A stretch of DNA of 49,859 nt from Labilithrix sp. (GTDB lineage Bacteria > Myxococcota > Polyangia > Polyangiales > Polyangiaceae): contig JAQBQL010000255.1 in NCBI GenBank assembly GCA_028287035.1, positions 1 through 49,859 of the forward strand, given 5' to 3'. Shown piece after piece: positions 17,446-27,483 of the stretch. A program made the translations under genes and the position numbers. The notes below the pieces were generated by a model that searched no databases, was not told the DNA's origin, and worked only from the letters and a program-made list of their open reading frames with translations. The first letter of the stretch is position 1. Every line of letters starts with the position of its first letter.

Positions 17446-18138
17446 TCACGTCGCGAGGGCCGCGCGGAGGGCGTCGACGAGCGGTCCGACGATCGCGAGG
17501 CGAAGCTTGTAGGATGCACGGTTCGCGACGAGCAGCGTCGAGATCCCGAGGATCTCCTCCTGCACCTCGAGGCCGTTCTCGGCGAGCGTGGTGCCGGTCT
17601 CGACGAGGTCGACGATGACGTCGGCGAGGCCGGTGAGCGGCGCGAGCTCCACCGAGCTCTGCACGTTCACGATCTCCACCTGGACCCCGCGGCTCGCGAA
17701 GTGCGCGGCGGCGGCGCGCGGATACTTCGTCGCGACGCGCGGCATCTGGCCGGTGAACGAGCTTCCCGCGGGCACGCCCTTGCGGCCGGCGACCACCAGC
17801 CGGCAGCGGCCGATGCCGAGGTCGAGGGGCTGGTACACGTCGACGTCGCGCTCCACGAGCACGTCGCGCCCGCAGACGCCGAGATCGGCCGTGCCGTACT
17901 CGACGTACGTGGGCACGTCGTCGGGCTTCAGCAGCAGGAGCTCGAGCGCGTGCGCCCCGAACCGCGCGTGGCGGACGAGGGCGCGGCTGTCGTCGGAGAG
18001 GGCGACGTCGAGCGGACGAGGCTGCGTCCCTTCGGGCACGTCGGTGCTGACGACGCCGGCACGTTCGAGCAGCTTCGCGACCGGCTTCACGGTGCGCCCC
18101 TTGGGGAGCGCGATGGTGAGCGGTCGCGCCGGGGTCAC
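17446..18138 (-). CDS. hisG: ATP phosphoribosyltransferase, short form
   Basis: 230 residues from GTG 18138, which overlaps the murA stop (GTGA). HisG condenses ATP and PRPP in the first step of histidine biosynthesis. Motifs are LTIALPKGR at the N-terminus, [28 protein letters not shown] and the PRPP loop [11 protein letters not shown]. It ends shortly after the catalytic domains and lacks the C-terminal regulatory domain of the about 290-residue long form. Short HisG proteins normally need HisZ, which is not in this window. The murA-hisG order also occurs in many proteobacteria. Confidence 0.95.
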   Translation of the reverse strand: MTPARPLTIALPKGRTVKPVAKLLERAGVVSTDVPEGTQPRPLDVALSDDSRALVRHARFGAHALELLLLKPDDVPTYVEYGTADLGVCGRDVLVERDVDVYQPLDLGIGRCRLVVAGRKGVPAGSSFTGQMPRVATKYPRAAAAHFASRGVQVEIVNVQSSVELAPLTGLADVIVDLVETGTTLAENGLEVQEEILGISTLLVANRASYKLRLAIVGPLVDALRAALAT

Positions 18139-19421
18139 GCCTCGGCGCCCTTCACCCGCTGCACGTCGACCCCGAGGCCGTGCAGCTTCTCCTCGATGCG
18201 CTCGTAGCCGCGATCGAGATGGTAGATACGGCGCACCTCGGTCTCGTCGTCGGCGACGATGCCGGCGATGACGAGCGAGGCGCTCGCGCGGAGATCCGTG
18301 GCCATGACGGCGGCGCCGTAGAGGCGGCTCACCCCCTGCACGACGGCGGTGTTGCCACGGAGAGCGACGCTCGCGCCCATCCGCTGGAGCTCCGGCACGT
18401 GCATGAAGCGATTCTCGAAGATCGTCTCGGTGACGACGCTCTCGCCCTTCGCCATCGCCATGAGGCAGAGGAACTGCGCCTGCATGTCGGTCGGGAATCC
18501 GGGATGCGGGGCGGTGGTCACGTTGACGCCGCGGATCGGGCCGGTCCGCTTCACCCGGATGTTGTGCCCCTCGCTCGTGATTTCGACGCCCGCCTGGCGC
18601 ATCTTCACGGCGAGCGCCTCGAGGTCGCGGAGCTCGGCGCCTTCGACGAGCACGTCGCCGCCCTCGACCATCGCTGCCGCGCACATGTACGTGCCGGCCT
18701 CGATGCGGTCGGGGATGATCGCGTGGTCGAACGGAGCGAGCGCGCCGCGATCCGCACCGACGATGTGGATGACGTCGGTGCCGGCGCCGTTCACCTCGGC
18801 GCCCATCTTGTTGAGGATGCGACCGAGCTCCTCGACCTCGGGCTCGCGCGCGCAGTTGACGAGCGTGGTGCGGCCCTTGGCGAGCGCCGCGGCCATCATC
18901 AGGTTCTCGGTGCCGGTGACGGTCGGGAGATCGAACACCACCTCGGCGCCGCGGAGGCGGCCGCCGCCGCCCGGCCCCTCGGCGATGACGTAGCCGCGCT
19001 CGAGACGGATGGTGCAGCCCATCGCCTCGAGCCCCTTGAGGTGCTGATCGATGGGCCGCGCGCCGATCGCGCAGCCTCCGGGCAAGGAGACCTTCGCGCG
19101 ACCGAAGCGCGCGACGAGCGGCCCGAGCACGAGGACGCTGGCGCGCATCTGCTTGACGAGCTCGTACGGCGCCTCGGGTCGCACGTCCGATCCGGCGATC
19201 ACGTTGACCTCCGGCGCGTCGACCCGCACGTCGCGGCCGAGGAATCGCAGCAGCGCCGCCGTCGTGTCGATGTCGCGCAGCTTTGGCACGTTGCGGAGGC
19301 GGCTCGCGCCGTCGGAGAGCAACGTGGCGCAGAGGATCGGCAGGGCGGCGTTCTTCGCCCCGCTGATGCGAACCTTGCCGGTCAGCGGCTTGCCGGTGCT
19401 GCGAATGCGGAGCGCGTCCAT
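18135..19421 (-). CDS. murA: UDP-N-acetylglucosamine 1-carboxyvinyltransferase
   Basis: 428 residues from ATG 19421, chosen because [13 protein letters not shown] aligns with the usual MurA start and an AGAAG-type ribosome site precedes it; a GTG at 19439 would add six residues. MurA transfers enolpyruvate from PEP to UDP-GlcNAc, the first committed step of peptidoglycan synthesis. Visible landmarks are [11 protein letters not shown] with the catalytic-site Lys, and [15 protein letters not shown] with the Cys that phosphoenolpyruvate and fosfomycin modify; the protein should therefore be fosfomycin-sensitive. Length is typical. It is translationally coupled to hisG. Confidence 0.97.
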   Translation of the reverse strand: MDALRIRSTGKPLTGKVRISGAKNAALPILCATLLSDGASRLRNVPKLRDIDTTAALLRFLGRDVRVDAPEVNVIAGSDVRPEAPYELVKQMRASVLVLGPLVARFGRAKVSLPGGCAIGARPIDQHLKGLEAMGCTIRLERGYVIAEGPGGGGRLRGAEVVFDLPTVTGTENLMMAAALAKGRTTLVNCAREPEVEELGRILNKMGAEVNGAGTDVIHIVGADRGALAPFDHAIIPDRIEAGTYMCAAAMVEGGDVLVEGAELRDLEALAVKMRQAGVEITSEGHNIRVKRTGPIRGVNVTTAPHPGFPTDMQAQFLCLMAMAKGESVVTETIFENRFMHVPELQRMGASVALRGNTAVVQGVSRLYGAAVMATDLRASASLVIAGIVADDETEVRRIYHLDRGYERIEEKLHGLGVDVQRVKGAEA

Positions 19422-19484
19422 CGTGCCACTCTTCTGCACGAATCCGCGCGCGGCGCCAAGTTGCGCGCGAAAACGGCGAGCGCG

Positions 19485-21884
19485 TCAGTCGTCCTCGTCG
19501 TTCTCCTCGAGCACGTACACGTCGGTGGCGTTCCCGCTGATCGCGAGGGCGCGGCCCGTGTACGGCGTGTCCGACCACGTCTTTCCGTCCCAGTGCTTCA
19601 CGCCGGCCGTCGTGGCGGCGAAGACGTCGCTGGCCGAGCGACCCCAGAGGCCCGTCGCCGTGAAGCCGTCGTTGCTCGGCGTCGTGTTCGCGAACGAGGC
19701 GCCCCCGTCCGTCGAACGGTAGATGCCGCGTGCCGTCGCGAGGAAGATCTCGCTCCTGGCGCCGATCCAGGCGGCATCGACGACGTCATCCGACGGATGA
19801 GGTCCTGCCCCCCACCAGCGGCGCTCCGTCCAGCGCCCGCCCGCCGATCGCTGGTAGAGGCGCGACTCCGCCTCGTGGCCCTCCTCCGCGGCGTCCGCTG
19901 CGAGCAGCACCGTGTTCTTGCCGCTCCACAGCCGCTTCGGCTGCACGTGGGGCGCGACGGCCTCGGGTTTCCACGTCGGCTCGCCTCCGAGCAGGCGCCG
20001 ACGGTAGAGCGCCTGCCCTTCCCGGATGCCCGGGTCCTCGCCGTCGTCGTCGTCCTGAGACTTCACCGCGGGGCCGGCCCCCACGACGAGGAGATCGTCG
20101 CCCATGCCGCCGACCGCGTAGATCTTCGGGGAGGGCAGCGCGAGCTCGGTGGCGGCGGTCCCGTCCCAGTACGTCAGCGAGTCGGACGCCATCATCACGG
20201 CGCTGCGCGAGCTCGTGCCCCAGACGTTCGCGGCGGCCCCCGACCGGCGCCTCGTCACGTCGACCCACGGGCCCGAGGTCGCCTCGCGACGGTAGACGGT
20301 GGTTCCGCCCAGCCATCGGGTGCTCGCGAACACCGCCCCGTCGGGCGCCGCCCACAAGGCGCCGGCGGTCTGGCTCTCGTGCGGGGGCGACAGCGGCTCG
20401 CGCGCCGCATCGAGCGCCGTGCCGGTCAGCCTCACGACCGACACGTGCGTGACCGGGCCTGCGCCGACGGCGCACGCGAGCTCGACCCCGCGGCGCGCCG
20501 ACGCGAGCGACTCGCCGGCGACGTCGCTGGCGTGGCCCTGGCGCGCGCCGTCCATGGTGATGCGGTCGATCGCCGTCGTCGCGCCGCTGCAGTCATTCCG
20601 GCGGAGGGCGGCGAGCGCCTCCGCGGCGTCCGTCCGGCACTCCCCGTCGCGCCCGCAGTAGATCTGGAGGAGCGTGACCCGCAGCCGGGCGCAGCTCATG
20701 TCGCACGTCGCGGTCGATCCGTACACGTCGCTCGGGCTCGCCGCCGCCGGCCCCGGCGCCTCGTAGCTCGGGGCGACGTACGAGGACGACGTGCGGCCGG
20801 CGAAGATCACGATCCGCAGGAAGAGTGCCCCGAGCGACAGCACGACGCCGATGCCGATCTTGCCGCCCGCGCCGCTGTTCTTCGGCGGCGCCGGGACGTG
20901 CCACGGATTCTTCATCCGGGCGATCTCGTCGGCCTCCTTCGCGGAGAGCCGCGAGGGCGGTCCTTGCACCGTGAGCATCCAGCTGTTGTGACCGCGCCCG
21001 GGATGCGTGTCGGTGCGGTGCGCGGCGGTGGTCAGCACGTCGATCTTGTTGGCGTCACCGAGGTCGAGGCCGACGCCGAGCCAGGCTCCCGGCCCCCACG
21101 CGAGGCCGCGGACCGGCCGCTCGAGGTAGTCGATGCGCGTCGCCACTTCCGCCGCAGGCCAGGAGTACACGGCCACCGATCGTTCGGTGAGCTGCGCGGC
21201 GAGGCGCTCGCCACGCGGGTCGACACGCACGCGCACCACGCCAGTCGGCAGGTTGCGGAGGCGGGTGGGACCGGCGTCGCTGACGACGTGGATGCCCTCG
21301 CGACCCGCGACGATCCAGTTGCCGTTCGGATGCTGGACGAGGTCGCTCACGCCGCCGTGGACGACCGCGCAGAACGTCTCGACGGGCGGCGCGCCCGGGG
21401 TGGCGGAGAGAAAGCGGAGCGTGCCATCGACCGCGCCCACCGCGAGCGTGGTGCCCTCGAGCGAGAAGGCGAGTGCGCTCGCGCGTTCGGGGAGCTCGGC
21501 GCGCTCGCCGGATTGCCAGACGTGGACGCGCTCGCCCGTTGCGAGGGCGAAGCGCCCGCCGGGCCCCGCCGCCACCGCAACGGGCGCGCCGAACGGACCG
21601 AGCGCCGTCACCTCGTCACCGGACGTTCCGTCGACGACGTGGACGAGCCCGTTCGTGTCGACCGCCACCACCCACCGTGCCGCTCCGCTCTGTCGCCACG
21701 GGCTCGCGCCGCGCCCGCCCGGGAACGCGTCGAGCCCGACCAATGCGACCGCCGCGATCGGCGCCGCGAGCACGAGGCTCCACTTCGGAGCCTCGGTGTG
21801 AGCGTCGTACGCGAGGAGTGCCGCGCCGTCGTACGTCACGAGCAGGTGGTCTTCCGGCCCGTAAGCGATGGTGTCGAGCGTCAT
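19485..21884 (-). CDS. Single-pass membrane protein with beta-propeller-like domains on both sides
   Basis: 799 residues, ATG at 21884 behind a purine-rich GAGGGG site. Residues 1-310 have repeated short strands of WD/PQQ-like propellers (LLAYDAHTEAPKWSL, LVHVVDGTSGDEV, RVHVWQSGE, GTLRFLSATPG) and no signal peptide. One transmembrane helix lies at about 342-362 (KIGIGVVLSLGALFLRIVIFA). After it comes a Cys-containing segment (CDMSCARLRV, CGRDGECRTDA), then a second propeller-like region (about 480-790) with BNR/photosynthesis-stability-like repeats such as GIYRSTDGGASF, GLWGRSASDVFAATTAGVKHWDG and DVYVLEEND. I do not recognise the full architecture. Genes on both sides, murA-hisG and glmU, are on the same strand but are not obviously related. 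Confidence 0.82.
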   Translation of the reverse strand: MTLDTIAYGPEDHLLVTYDGAALLAYDAHTEAPKWSLVLAAPIAAVALVGLDAFPGGRGASPWRQSGAARWVVAVDTNGLVHVVDGTSGDEVTALGPFGAPVAVAAGPGGRFALATGERVHVWQSGERAELPERASALAFSLEGTTLAVGAVDGTLRFLSATPGAPPVETFCAVVHGGVSDLVQHPNGNWIVAGREGIHVVSDAGPTRLRNLPTGVVRVRVDPRGERLAAQLTERSVAVYSWPAAEVATRIDYLERPVRGLAWGPGAWLGVGLDLGDANKIDVLTTAAHRTDTHPGRGHNSWMLTVQGPPSRLSAKEADEIARMKNPWHVPAPPKNSGAGGKIGIGVVLSLGALFLRIVIFAGRTSSSYVAPSYEAPGPAAASPSDVYGSTATCDMSCARLRVTLLQIYCGRDGECRTDAAEALAALRRNDCSGATTAIDRITMDGARQGHASDVAGESLASARRGVELACAVGAGPVTHVSVVRLTGTALDAAREPLSPPHESQTAGALWAAPDGAVFASTRWLGGTTVYRREATSGPWVDVTRRRSGAAANVWGTSSRSAVMMASDSLTYWDGTAATELALPSPKIYAVGGMGDDLLVVGAGPAVKSQDDDDGEDPGIREGQALYRRRLLGGEPTWKPEAVAPHVQPKRLWSGKNTVLLAADAAEEGHEAESRLYQRSAGGRWTERRWWGAGPHPSDDVVDAAWIGARSEIFLATARGIYRSTDGGASFANTTPSNDGFTATGLWGRSASDVFAATTAGVKHWDGKTWSDTPYTGRALAISGNATDVYVLEENDEDD

Positions 21885-21923
21885 GCCTCTACCCCTCTAC
21901 GGCGGCGCCGAGGCGGGGCTTCC

Positions 21924-23402
21924 TCAGCCCGCGTCCTTCTTCTTCGCGGCCGCTTCCTTCTGGGCCTTCAGCTTACCGCGCAGACGCGCGCCGTACCCTT
22001 CCTTGTTCTCCTGCCGCGCGCGGCCGATGGCGAGCGCGTCGGCGGGAACATCCTTCGTGACGGTGGTGCCGGTACCGACATAGGCGCCGTCGCCGATGGT
22101 GACCGGCGCGACGAGCTGCGAGTCGGAGCCGATGAACGCGTTCGCGCCGATGCGCGTCACCTGCTTCTGGAAGCCGTCGTAGTTGCAGAAGATGACGCCG
22201 GCGCCGATGTTCGCCTTCTCGCCGACGAAGCCGTCGCCGAGGTACGCGAGGTGGTTCGCTTTCGCGCCGCGTTCGAGCTTCACCTTCTTGATCTCGACGA
22301 AGTTCCCGACGTGCGCCTCCTCGCCGACGTCCGCCTCGGGACGCAGGTGCGAGAACGGACCGACCTGCGCCCGCGCGCGGATCACCGCATCGGTGATGAC
22401 GCTGTACGGCTTCAGCGTGACGCCCTCGCCCACGTCGGCGTTCGTGAGCACGCAGCCGACGTCGACGGTCGTGCCGGCGCCGATCGTCGTCGTACCGCGG
22501 AGCACCGCGAAGCTCTCGATGGTCGCGTCCTTGCCGATGACGACGCCGTCCTCGATGCGTGCGCCGTCACGCACGGTGACGCCGGCGACGCGATGCTTCT
22601 TCAGGAGCCGCTCGCTCATCGCGCGATCGGCGAGCGCGAGCTGCGCGCGGTCGTTGACGCCGTCCATCACCTCGGGCCGGGAGCGGACGCCCGCGACCAC
22701 CTCGCCGCGCGAGGCGGCGAAGCTGACGATGTCCGTCAGGTAGTACTCGCCCTGCGCGTTGTTGGGCGTCAGCGAGGCGAGCGCCTCCTTCAGGAACCCG
22801 ACGTCGGCCGCGTAGATGCCGGGGTTCCACTCCTTGATGGCGCGCTCGGCGTCGCTCTTCAGGTCCTTCTGCTCGCGGATCTCGATCACGTTGCCCTGCG
22901 CGTCGCGCATCACGCGGCCGTACCCGAAGGGGTCGTCGGTGGTGCACGTCGCCAGGGAGACGGTCGCCCGGCCCTTGCCCTGCGCGCTGGCGACCGCGGC
23001 GACGTCCTCCGCCTCGAGCATGGGCACGTCGCCGTAGAAGATGAGGACCCGCTCGGCGTCGGCGCGCACGGCATCGAGCCCGGCCTTGGCGGCGTCCCCG
23101 GTCCCGCGCTGCTCCTTCTGGACCGCGGTCTTGACGCGCCCCGCCATGGACGCGGGGAGCCTTCCCGATGCGGCCGCGCTGGCGCCGAAGGCCTCGTCCA
23201 AGTAACGTTCGAGGTGCTCGCGGCCGTGCCCGACGACGACCACGACCTCCCCGCACCCGGCCTCGAGCGCCGCGCGGACCGGGTAGTGGACGAGCGGCCG
23301 GCCCGCAATGGCGTGGAGCACCTTCGGCAGGGCGCTCTTCATCCGGGTGCCCTGACCCGCAGCAAGGATGACCGCGGTCGTCTTCTCGAGGCCTTCAGGC
23401 AT
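21924..23402 (-). CDS. glmU: Bifunctional GlcNAc-1-phosphate uridyltransferase / glucosamine-1-phosphate acetyltransferase
   Basis: 492 residues, ATG at 23402, with AAAGG 7 bases upstream. GlmU makes UDP-GlcNAc, the substrate of MurA encoded nearby. The N-terminal pyrophosphorylase (about 8-240) has ILAAGQGTRMKSALPKVLH, QRGTGDA, YGDVPML and GVNDRAQLA. The C-terminal left-handed beta-helix acetyltransferase has hexapeptide repeats (VIGKDATIES, TIGAGTTVD) and the active-site block VKLERGAKANHLAYLGD, then NIGAGVIFCNYDG. A Lys/Ala-rich tail (KAQKEAAAKKKDAG) is longer than usual. Only 43 bases separate it from the divergent large lipoprotein gene. Confidence 0.97.
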   Translation of the reverse strand: MPEGLEKTTAVILAAGQGTRMKSALPKVLHAIAGRPLVHYPVRAALEAGCGEVVVVVGHGREHLERYLDEAFGASAAASGRLPASMAGRVKTAVQKEQRGTGDAAKAGLDAVRADAERVLIFYGDVPMLEAEDVAAVASAQGKGRATVSLATCTTDDPFGYGRVMRDAQGNVIEIREQKDLKSDAERAIKEWNPGIYAADVGFLKEALASLTPNNAQGEYYLTDIVSFAASRGEVVAGVRSRPEVMDGVNDRAQLALADRAMSERLLKKHRVAGVTVRDGARIEDGVVIGKDATIESFAVLRGTTTIGAGTTVDVGCVLTNADVGEGVTLKPYSVITDAVIRARAQVGPFSHLRPEADVGEEAHVGNFVEIKKVKLERGAKANHLAYLGDGFVGEKANIGAGVIFCNYDGFQKQVTRIGANAFIGSDSQLVAPVTIGDGAYVGTGTTVTKDVPADALAIGRARQENKEGYGARLRGKLKAQKEAAAKKKDAG

Positions 23403-23445
23403 GGCGCACCTTTCGCAGCACGGTGGATTGGAACGGGAGGCGGGT

Positions 23446-26400
23446 ATGCGACAGCGTCGGGTTACGACGGAGACAGCGCCGAAGGGCCAGTCTAAACGAT
23501 CGAAGGTGGATCGGAACGGATCCTCCAGCTATCCGCGTCGGGACACCGGCGAGGGCGCGAGCACGCCCGCCCGGACCCCGCGGACGGCGCGGTGCGTCAG
23601 CGTCCTCGGGCTCGTCGGTGTGGTCGCGCTCGCCGTCTCGGCCCAGGGCTGCTTGCCCGAGTTCGACACCTCGCGCGTCACCCCGGTGCGCGGGACCGTC
23701 GGCGAGGAGATGTACGGCGTCCTCTGCGACCGCGTCGGCGCGCAGGCGCTGCGCGAGGATCTCACGGGCGCGTCGTTCCAGGCCGTCTGCCACAAGGACG
23801 CGGCCGGCGCGTACGCCGACCAGGTCGATCAGACGAAGCTCCCGACGCTCAGCGCCTCGGCGAAGAACGAGAAGGGCGGGATCGTCCCGCTCGAGGAGCA
23901 GCAGGCCTCGCGCGACAAGGCGATCGGCCGCGTCGAGGCGATGGCGCGCCGGCGCGCCGATCTCGTGCGCGCGCTCGACGCGACGTTCCCCGAGGGCGTC
24001 AAGGTCGCGATCAAGGACCTCGACAACGGCGACGAGACGAAGTCGTGCGACGCGCCCGCGAAGAGCGGCGAGGGTCTCCTCACCCAGCAGATCGCCGACA
24101 TGCTCGGGCGCATGGGCGACCTCTACAACGACGGCACGCTCCCGCAGTCCACCGAGTCGCTCGCGCGCGTGGTCGACGCCTTCAACAGCAGCGACGAGGC
24201 GCAGGGCGCATGGGCCCGGCTGAGCGCGCGCCAGGGGTACCGGCCCATCGACACCGCGCTCGGCGTCGCCCGCCCGGTCATCGCCTACCCCCATCTGCGC
24301 GATCTCTCGAACGCGAGCCTCCGGCTCCTCTCCGCCGATTCGACGCCCTACGAGATCGACCCGAAGCACGACGACCGTGGGCAGCGAGTCCCGGTGCCCG
24401 GCCCGGGCAACGCGGCGCTCGACAAGATGCTCGAGGCCGGACACGAGGAGATGCTGGCGGTGAAGGCGGACCCGAAGCTCGCGCCGCTCGCGCTGGCGAA
24501 GGACCTCTCGGGTCGCACCGTGCTCTCGCGTCCGCGCGACAACGTCGAGATGCTCGAGCAGATGCTGTTCGCGTCCGACCCGTCGTTCGGGAACGCCGCG
24601 GCGAAGCCCACGTACATCGTGAAGCGCGACGCGCGTGGTTACGCGGCGATCGCCGGCGGCGCCGTGCCGGCTCCGTTCATCGACGCGGACGGCGACGGGC
24701 TCCCCGACGTCGACGCCTCGGGGCGATTCCTCACCACGAACAACTCGCTGGCGCCGTCGCCCTTCCCCTTCTCCGGCGGGCCCGGCGAGAAGGGCGTCCA
24801 GCGCGACGCCCAGGGCCGCGCGCTCGCTGGCTCGCAGCTCCTCTACGACTACCTCGACACGAGCCACACGTTCGCCGCCCAGATGATGGCGGACATGAAG
24901 CCGCTCGTGAACCCGGACGTCACGCAGAACCACGAGACCCTGATGGACACCCTCGGCGGCATCCAGGTCGCCGTCGGTCCGCGCGTCGATCGCACGAAGG
25001 CGTACGGCACCGGCAAGACCGTCGCGTACAAGGGCATCTCGCCGGACTCGCCGCTCCTCGATCTCGTCTACGCGACCGGCGCCATCCTCGGCGACCGCAA
25101 CGCCGACCAGACGCTCGCCCTGGTGAGCCAGCTCTTCCAGCAGAAGCCGAAGGAGATGGCCCGCGTCACCGGCGCGCTGTCGAAGGCCTTCGACGTCGCG
25201 CAGAAGCATGGTGAGGCGAAGATCCCGCGGACGTCGACCTACTGGGACGAGACCCTCGAGGCGACCTCCGCGATCGCCCACGAGCCGGGCCTCCTCGAGG
25301 ATCTGCTGAAGGCCCTCGCCGCGCCGGAGAGCGCGCAGCTCGGCACCATCTTCAGCAGCTACGCGAAGTACCGCGACGACATCGGCTACGACCCGTCGGA
25401 CATCAACGGCGCGCCGTACAACTACACGACGAAGTCGCAGGGCGAGATGTCGACGCCGGTCGACCGCACGAAGCCCGAGACGGGCAAGAACCGCAGCGGG
25501 CTCTACCGCTTCCTCGGCCTCATCAGCGACACGACCGGCGTGACCGCGTGCAACAAGAACGACGCGGTCGTCCACGCCGAGCTCGGGGGCATCAACATCC
25601 CTAGCTTCGGCCTCAAGTGGAAGGAGTGCGAGGTCTTCAAGATCGAGAACCTCGCCGCGTTCTACCTCGACTCGATGGCGAACGCGCAGCAGTACGACAC
25701 GGGCACGGTCAAGCGCGGCACGATCTACATGCGACCGGGCGTGCTCCGCGCCGCCTCGGGACCGGGCCTCATCGAGAACTCGAGCGGCATCCAGGGCATG
25801 TGGCCGGACACCGGCAGCACCATCGCGCCCACGCCGAAGTTCCTGAACCGGCTCGTCTTCTTCGACGTGAACGGCGACACGCAGAACGCGAAGACGAAGC
25901 TGTTCGTGAAGGATCTGCAGGGCGAGTTCATGGGCACGAGCGTGTGCCCGGAGCGCATCATCGACGACCCGAGCCCGGGCGCCGCCGACGCGCGGTCCGA
26001 CGGCAAGATCCGCGGCCTCCGCAGCTGTGCCGACGGGCAGTGGCTCCAGCAGCGCGGCCCCTACACGCTGTTCACGTGGGAGAACTTCGGCTTCTACGAC
26101 GCGATGCGCCCGCTGCTCGGCGCGTTCGTGAAGCATGGACGGGAAGACCTCTTCCTGCAGATCTCGAACGCGACGTACAAGCACTGGCCGGGCGCCGAGG
26201 CGACCACCGACGAGTGCCGCCTCCCCGGCAACGTGCAGTGCCCGCGCTCCGGCATGAACAGCTACTCGGCGCTCATCGCCGAGGCGTTCGCCGGCGACGC
26301 GCTCCCGGCGATCGTCGAGCTCGCGAAGGCGCTCGAGAACCTGCCCATCCAGCGGTGCGACGCGACCGACGCGAAGGGCAACTGCACGAAGGTCACCAAC

Positions 26401-27471
26401 GTGACGGGCATCGACGTCGCCGCCGCCGCGACCCGCGCGATGACCGACGCCGACTACGCGAAGACCACGCTGCAGCTCGAGGACCGCAAGGGCAACGTCA
26501 CCGCGAAGCGGAACGACGGCACCACGACCCCGCAGGTCACGCCGATGCTCCTCCTCACGAACGCGCTCGGCGGCATCGACCTCGCGTTCGACACCTACGA
26601 GGCGCAGAACCCGGGCGACACGGCCCGGCGCGCCAACTGGCGCCGCGCGCGCTCGCAGCTCGTCGACCAGTTCATGGCGGTGAGCGGCGCAAAGGCCACG
26701 TCGCAGTTCGCCAACCCGACGATGCCGAAGATGGCGCCGGTGATCGTGGAGCTGCTCCGCTCGCAGCTCCTCGCGCATTGCCCGCAGTCGTTCACGCCGC
26801 CCTACGCGAAATGCGCATGGGCGACGACCGAGCTCACGCAGAAGGCCACCGACACGCTCACCGGGCCGCTCGCCGGCGCGGGCCTCGACGTCATGGAGGC
26901 CATCCGCGCCGACCAGGACGGGCGCGTGCAGATGGAGAAGCTCCTCCAGTACCTGCTCGATGCGGCCTCGCAGAACGACGCCCTCGCGAGCGTCCTCGCG
27001 TCCAGCAACGACGTCGTCCAGATGCTCCGCGACGAGGAGAACCTCGTGCCGCTCTTCCACGTCCTCGCCTCGACGATGGACCGCTCGAAGGTGGACGACA
27101 AGGGGCGGGTCACCGAGAAGAGCCTCGTCGACGCCCAGATGGCGCTCCTCGCGCGCCTGAGCGGCAAGTACTTCGACAAGGAAGGCCTCGAGATCTGCAA
27201 GAGGGAGATCGACCCGAACCAGGTGCTGACCGCGGCGCTCGCGAACCTGGTCACGCCGATCAAGGACGGCGACTTCAACGGCCAGTCGCCGCTCGAGGTG
27301 ATCATCGACGTCATCGCCGACGTGAACCGCGTCGACCCCACGCAGAAGTACGAGGGGACGCTCGCGCGCTCCGACTACGGGTCGGTCGGCGAGAACGTCG
27401 TCGACTTCCTGACCAACAAGCAGCGCGGTCTCGAGCAGTTCTACGAGGTCATCCGCACCGGGACCCGGTAA
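23446..27471 (+). CDS. Very large lipoprotein (1341 residues), unknown function
   Basis: ATG 23446 is chosen over upstream codons because GGGAGG ends five bases before it. A long charged N-region (about 48 residues) precedes the hydrophobic core LGLVGVVALAV and a non-canonical lipobox SAQGC (Cys69). The body is all-protein-like with long helical stretches and has a Ca-binding-type loop DADGDGLPDVD near residue 413. Other segments are PIDTALGVARPVIAYPHLR, AVGPRVDRTKAYGTGK and MRPGVLRAASGPGLIENSSG. I do not recognise a domain family. Only 12 bases separate it from the FadL-type channel gene, so the two probably act together in the envelope. It ends without low-complexity sequence, so it seems intact. 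Confidence 0.88.
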   Translation: MRQRRVTTETAPKGQSKRSKVDRNGSSSYPRRDTGEGASTPARTPRTARCVSVLGLVGVVALAVSAQGCLPEFDTSRVTPVRGTVGEEMYGVLCDRVGAQALREDLTGASFQAVCHKDAAGAYADQVDQTKLPTLSASAKNEKGGIVPLEEQQASRDKAIGRVEAMARRRADLVRALDATFPEGVKVAIKDLDNGDETKSCDAPAKSGEGLLTQQIADMLGRMGDLYNDGTLPQSTESLARVVDAFNSSDEAQGAWARLSARQGYRPIDTALGVARPVIAYPHLRDLSNASLRLLSADSTPYEIDPKHDDRGQRVPVPGPGNAALDKMLEAGHEEMLAVKADPKLAPLALAKDLSGRTVLSRPRDNVEMLEQMLFASDPSFGNAAAKPTYIVKRDARGYAAIAGGAVPAPFIDADGDGLPDVDASGRFLTTNNSLAPSPFPFSGGPGEKGVQRDAQGRALAGSQLLYDYLDTSHTFAAQMMADMKPLVNPDVTQNHETLMDTLGGIQVAVGPRVDRTKAYGTGKTVAYKGISPDSPLLDLVYATGAILGDRNADQTLALVSQLFQQKPKEMARVTGALSKAFDVAQKHGEAKIPRTSTYWDETLEATSAIAHEPGLLEDLLKALAAPESAQLGTIFSSYAKYRDDIGYDPSDINGAPYNYTTKSQGEMSTPVDRTKPETGKNRSGLYRFLGLISDTTGVTACNKNDAVVHAELGGINIPSFGLKWKECEVFKIENLAAFYLDSMANAQQYDTGTVKRGTIYMRPGVLRAASGPGLIENSSGIQGMWPDTGSTIAPTPKFLNRLVFFDVNGDTQNAKTKLFVKDLQGEFMGTSVCPERIIDDPSPGAADARSDGKIRGLRSCADGQWLQQRGPYTLFTWENFGFYDAMRPLLGAFVKHGREDLFLQISNATYKHWPGAEATTDECRLPGNVQCPRSGMNSYSALIAEAFAGDALPAIVELAKALENLPIQRCDATDAKGNCTKVTNVTGIDVAAAATRAMTDADYAKTTLQLEDRKGNVTAKRNDGTTTPQVTPMLLLTNALGGIDLAFDTYEAQNPGDTARRANWRRARSQLVDQFMAVSGAKATSQFANPTMPKMAPVIVELLRSQLLAHCPQSFTPPYAKCAWATTELTQKATDTLTGPLAGAGLDVMEAIRADQDGRVQMEKLLQYLLDAASQNDALASVLASSNDVVQMLRDEENLVPLFHVLASTMDRSKVDDKGRVTEKSLVDAQMALLARLSGKYFDKEGLEICKREIDPNQVLTAALANLVTPIKDGDFNGQSPLEVIIDVIADVNRVDPTQKYEGTLARSDYGSVGENVVDFLTNKQRGLEQFYEVIRTGTR

Positions 27472-27483
27472 GCTCGCCGCCCC

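Noticed and set aside
18180..23495. Plus-strand reading frame of 1771 codons
   Set aside because: It runs antisense to murA, the double-propeller gene and glmU. Its composition is typical of GC-rich antisense shadows.
23395..27060. Minus-strand reading frame of 1221 codons
   Set aside because: Antisense to the giant lipoprotein, which has a strong Shine-Dalgarno and a lipoprotein signal. The shadow is Arg/Glu/Val-rich and would also collide with the glmU start.
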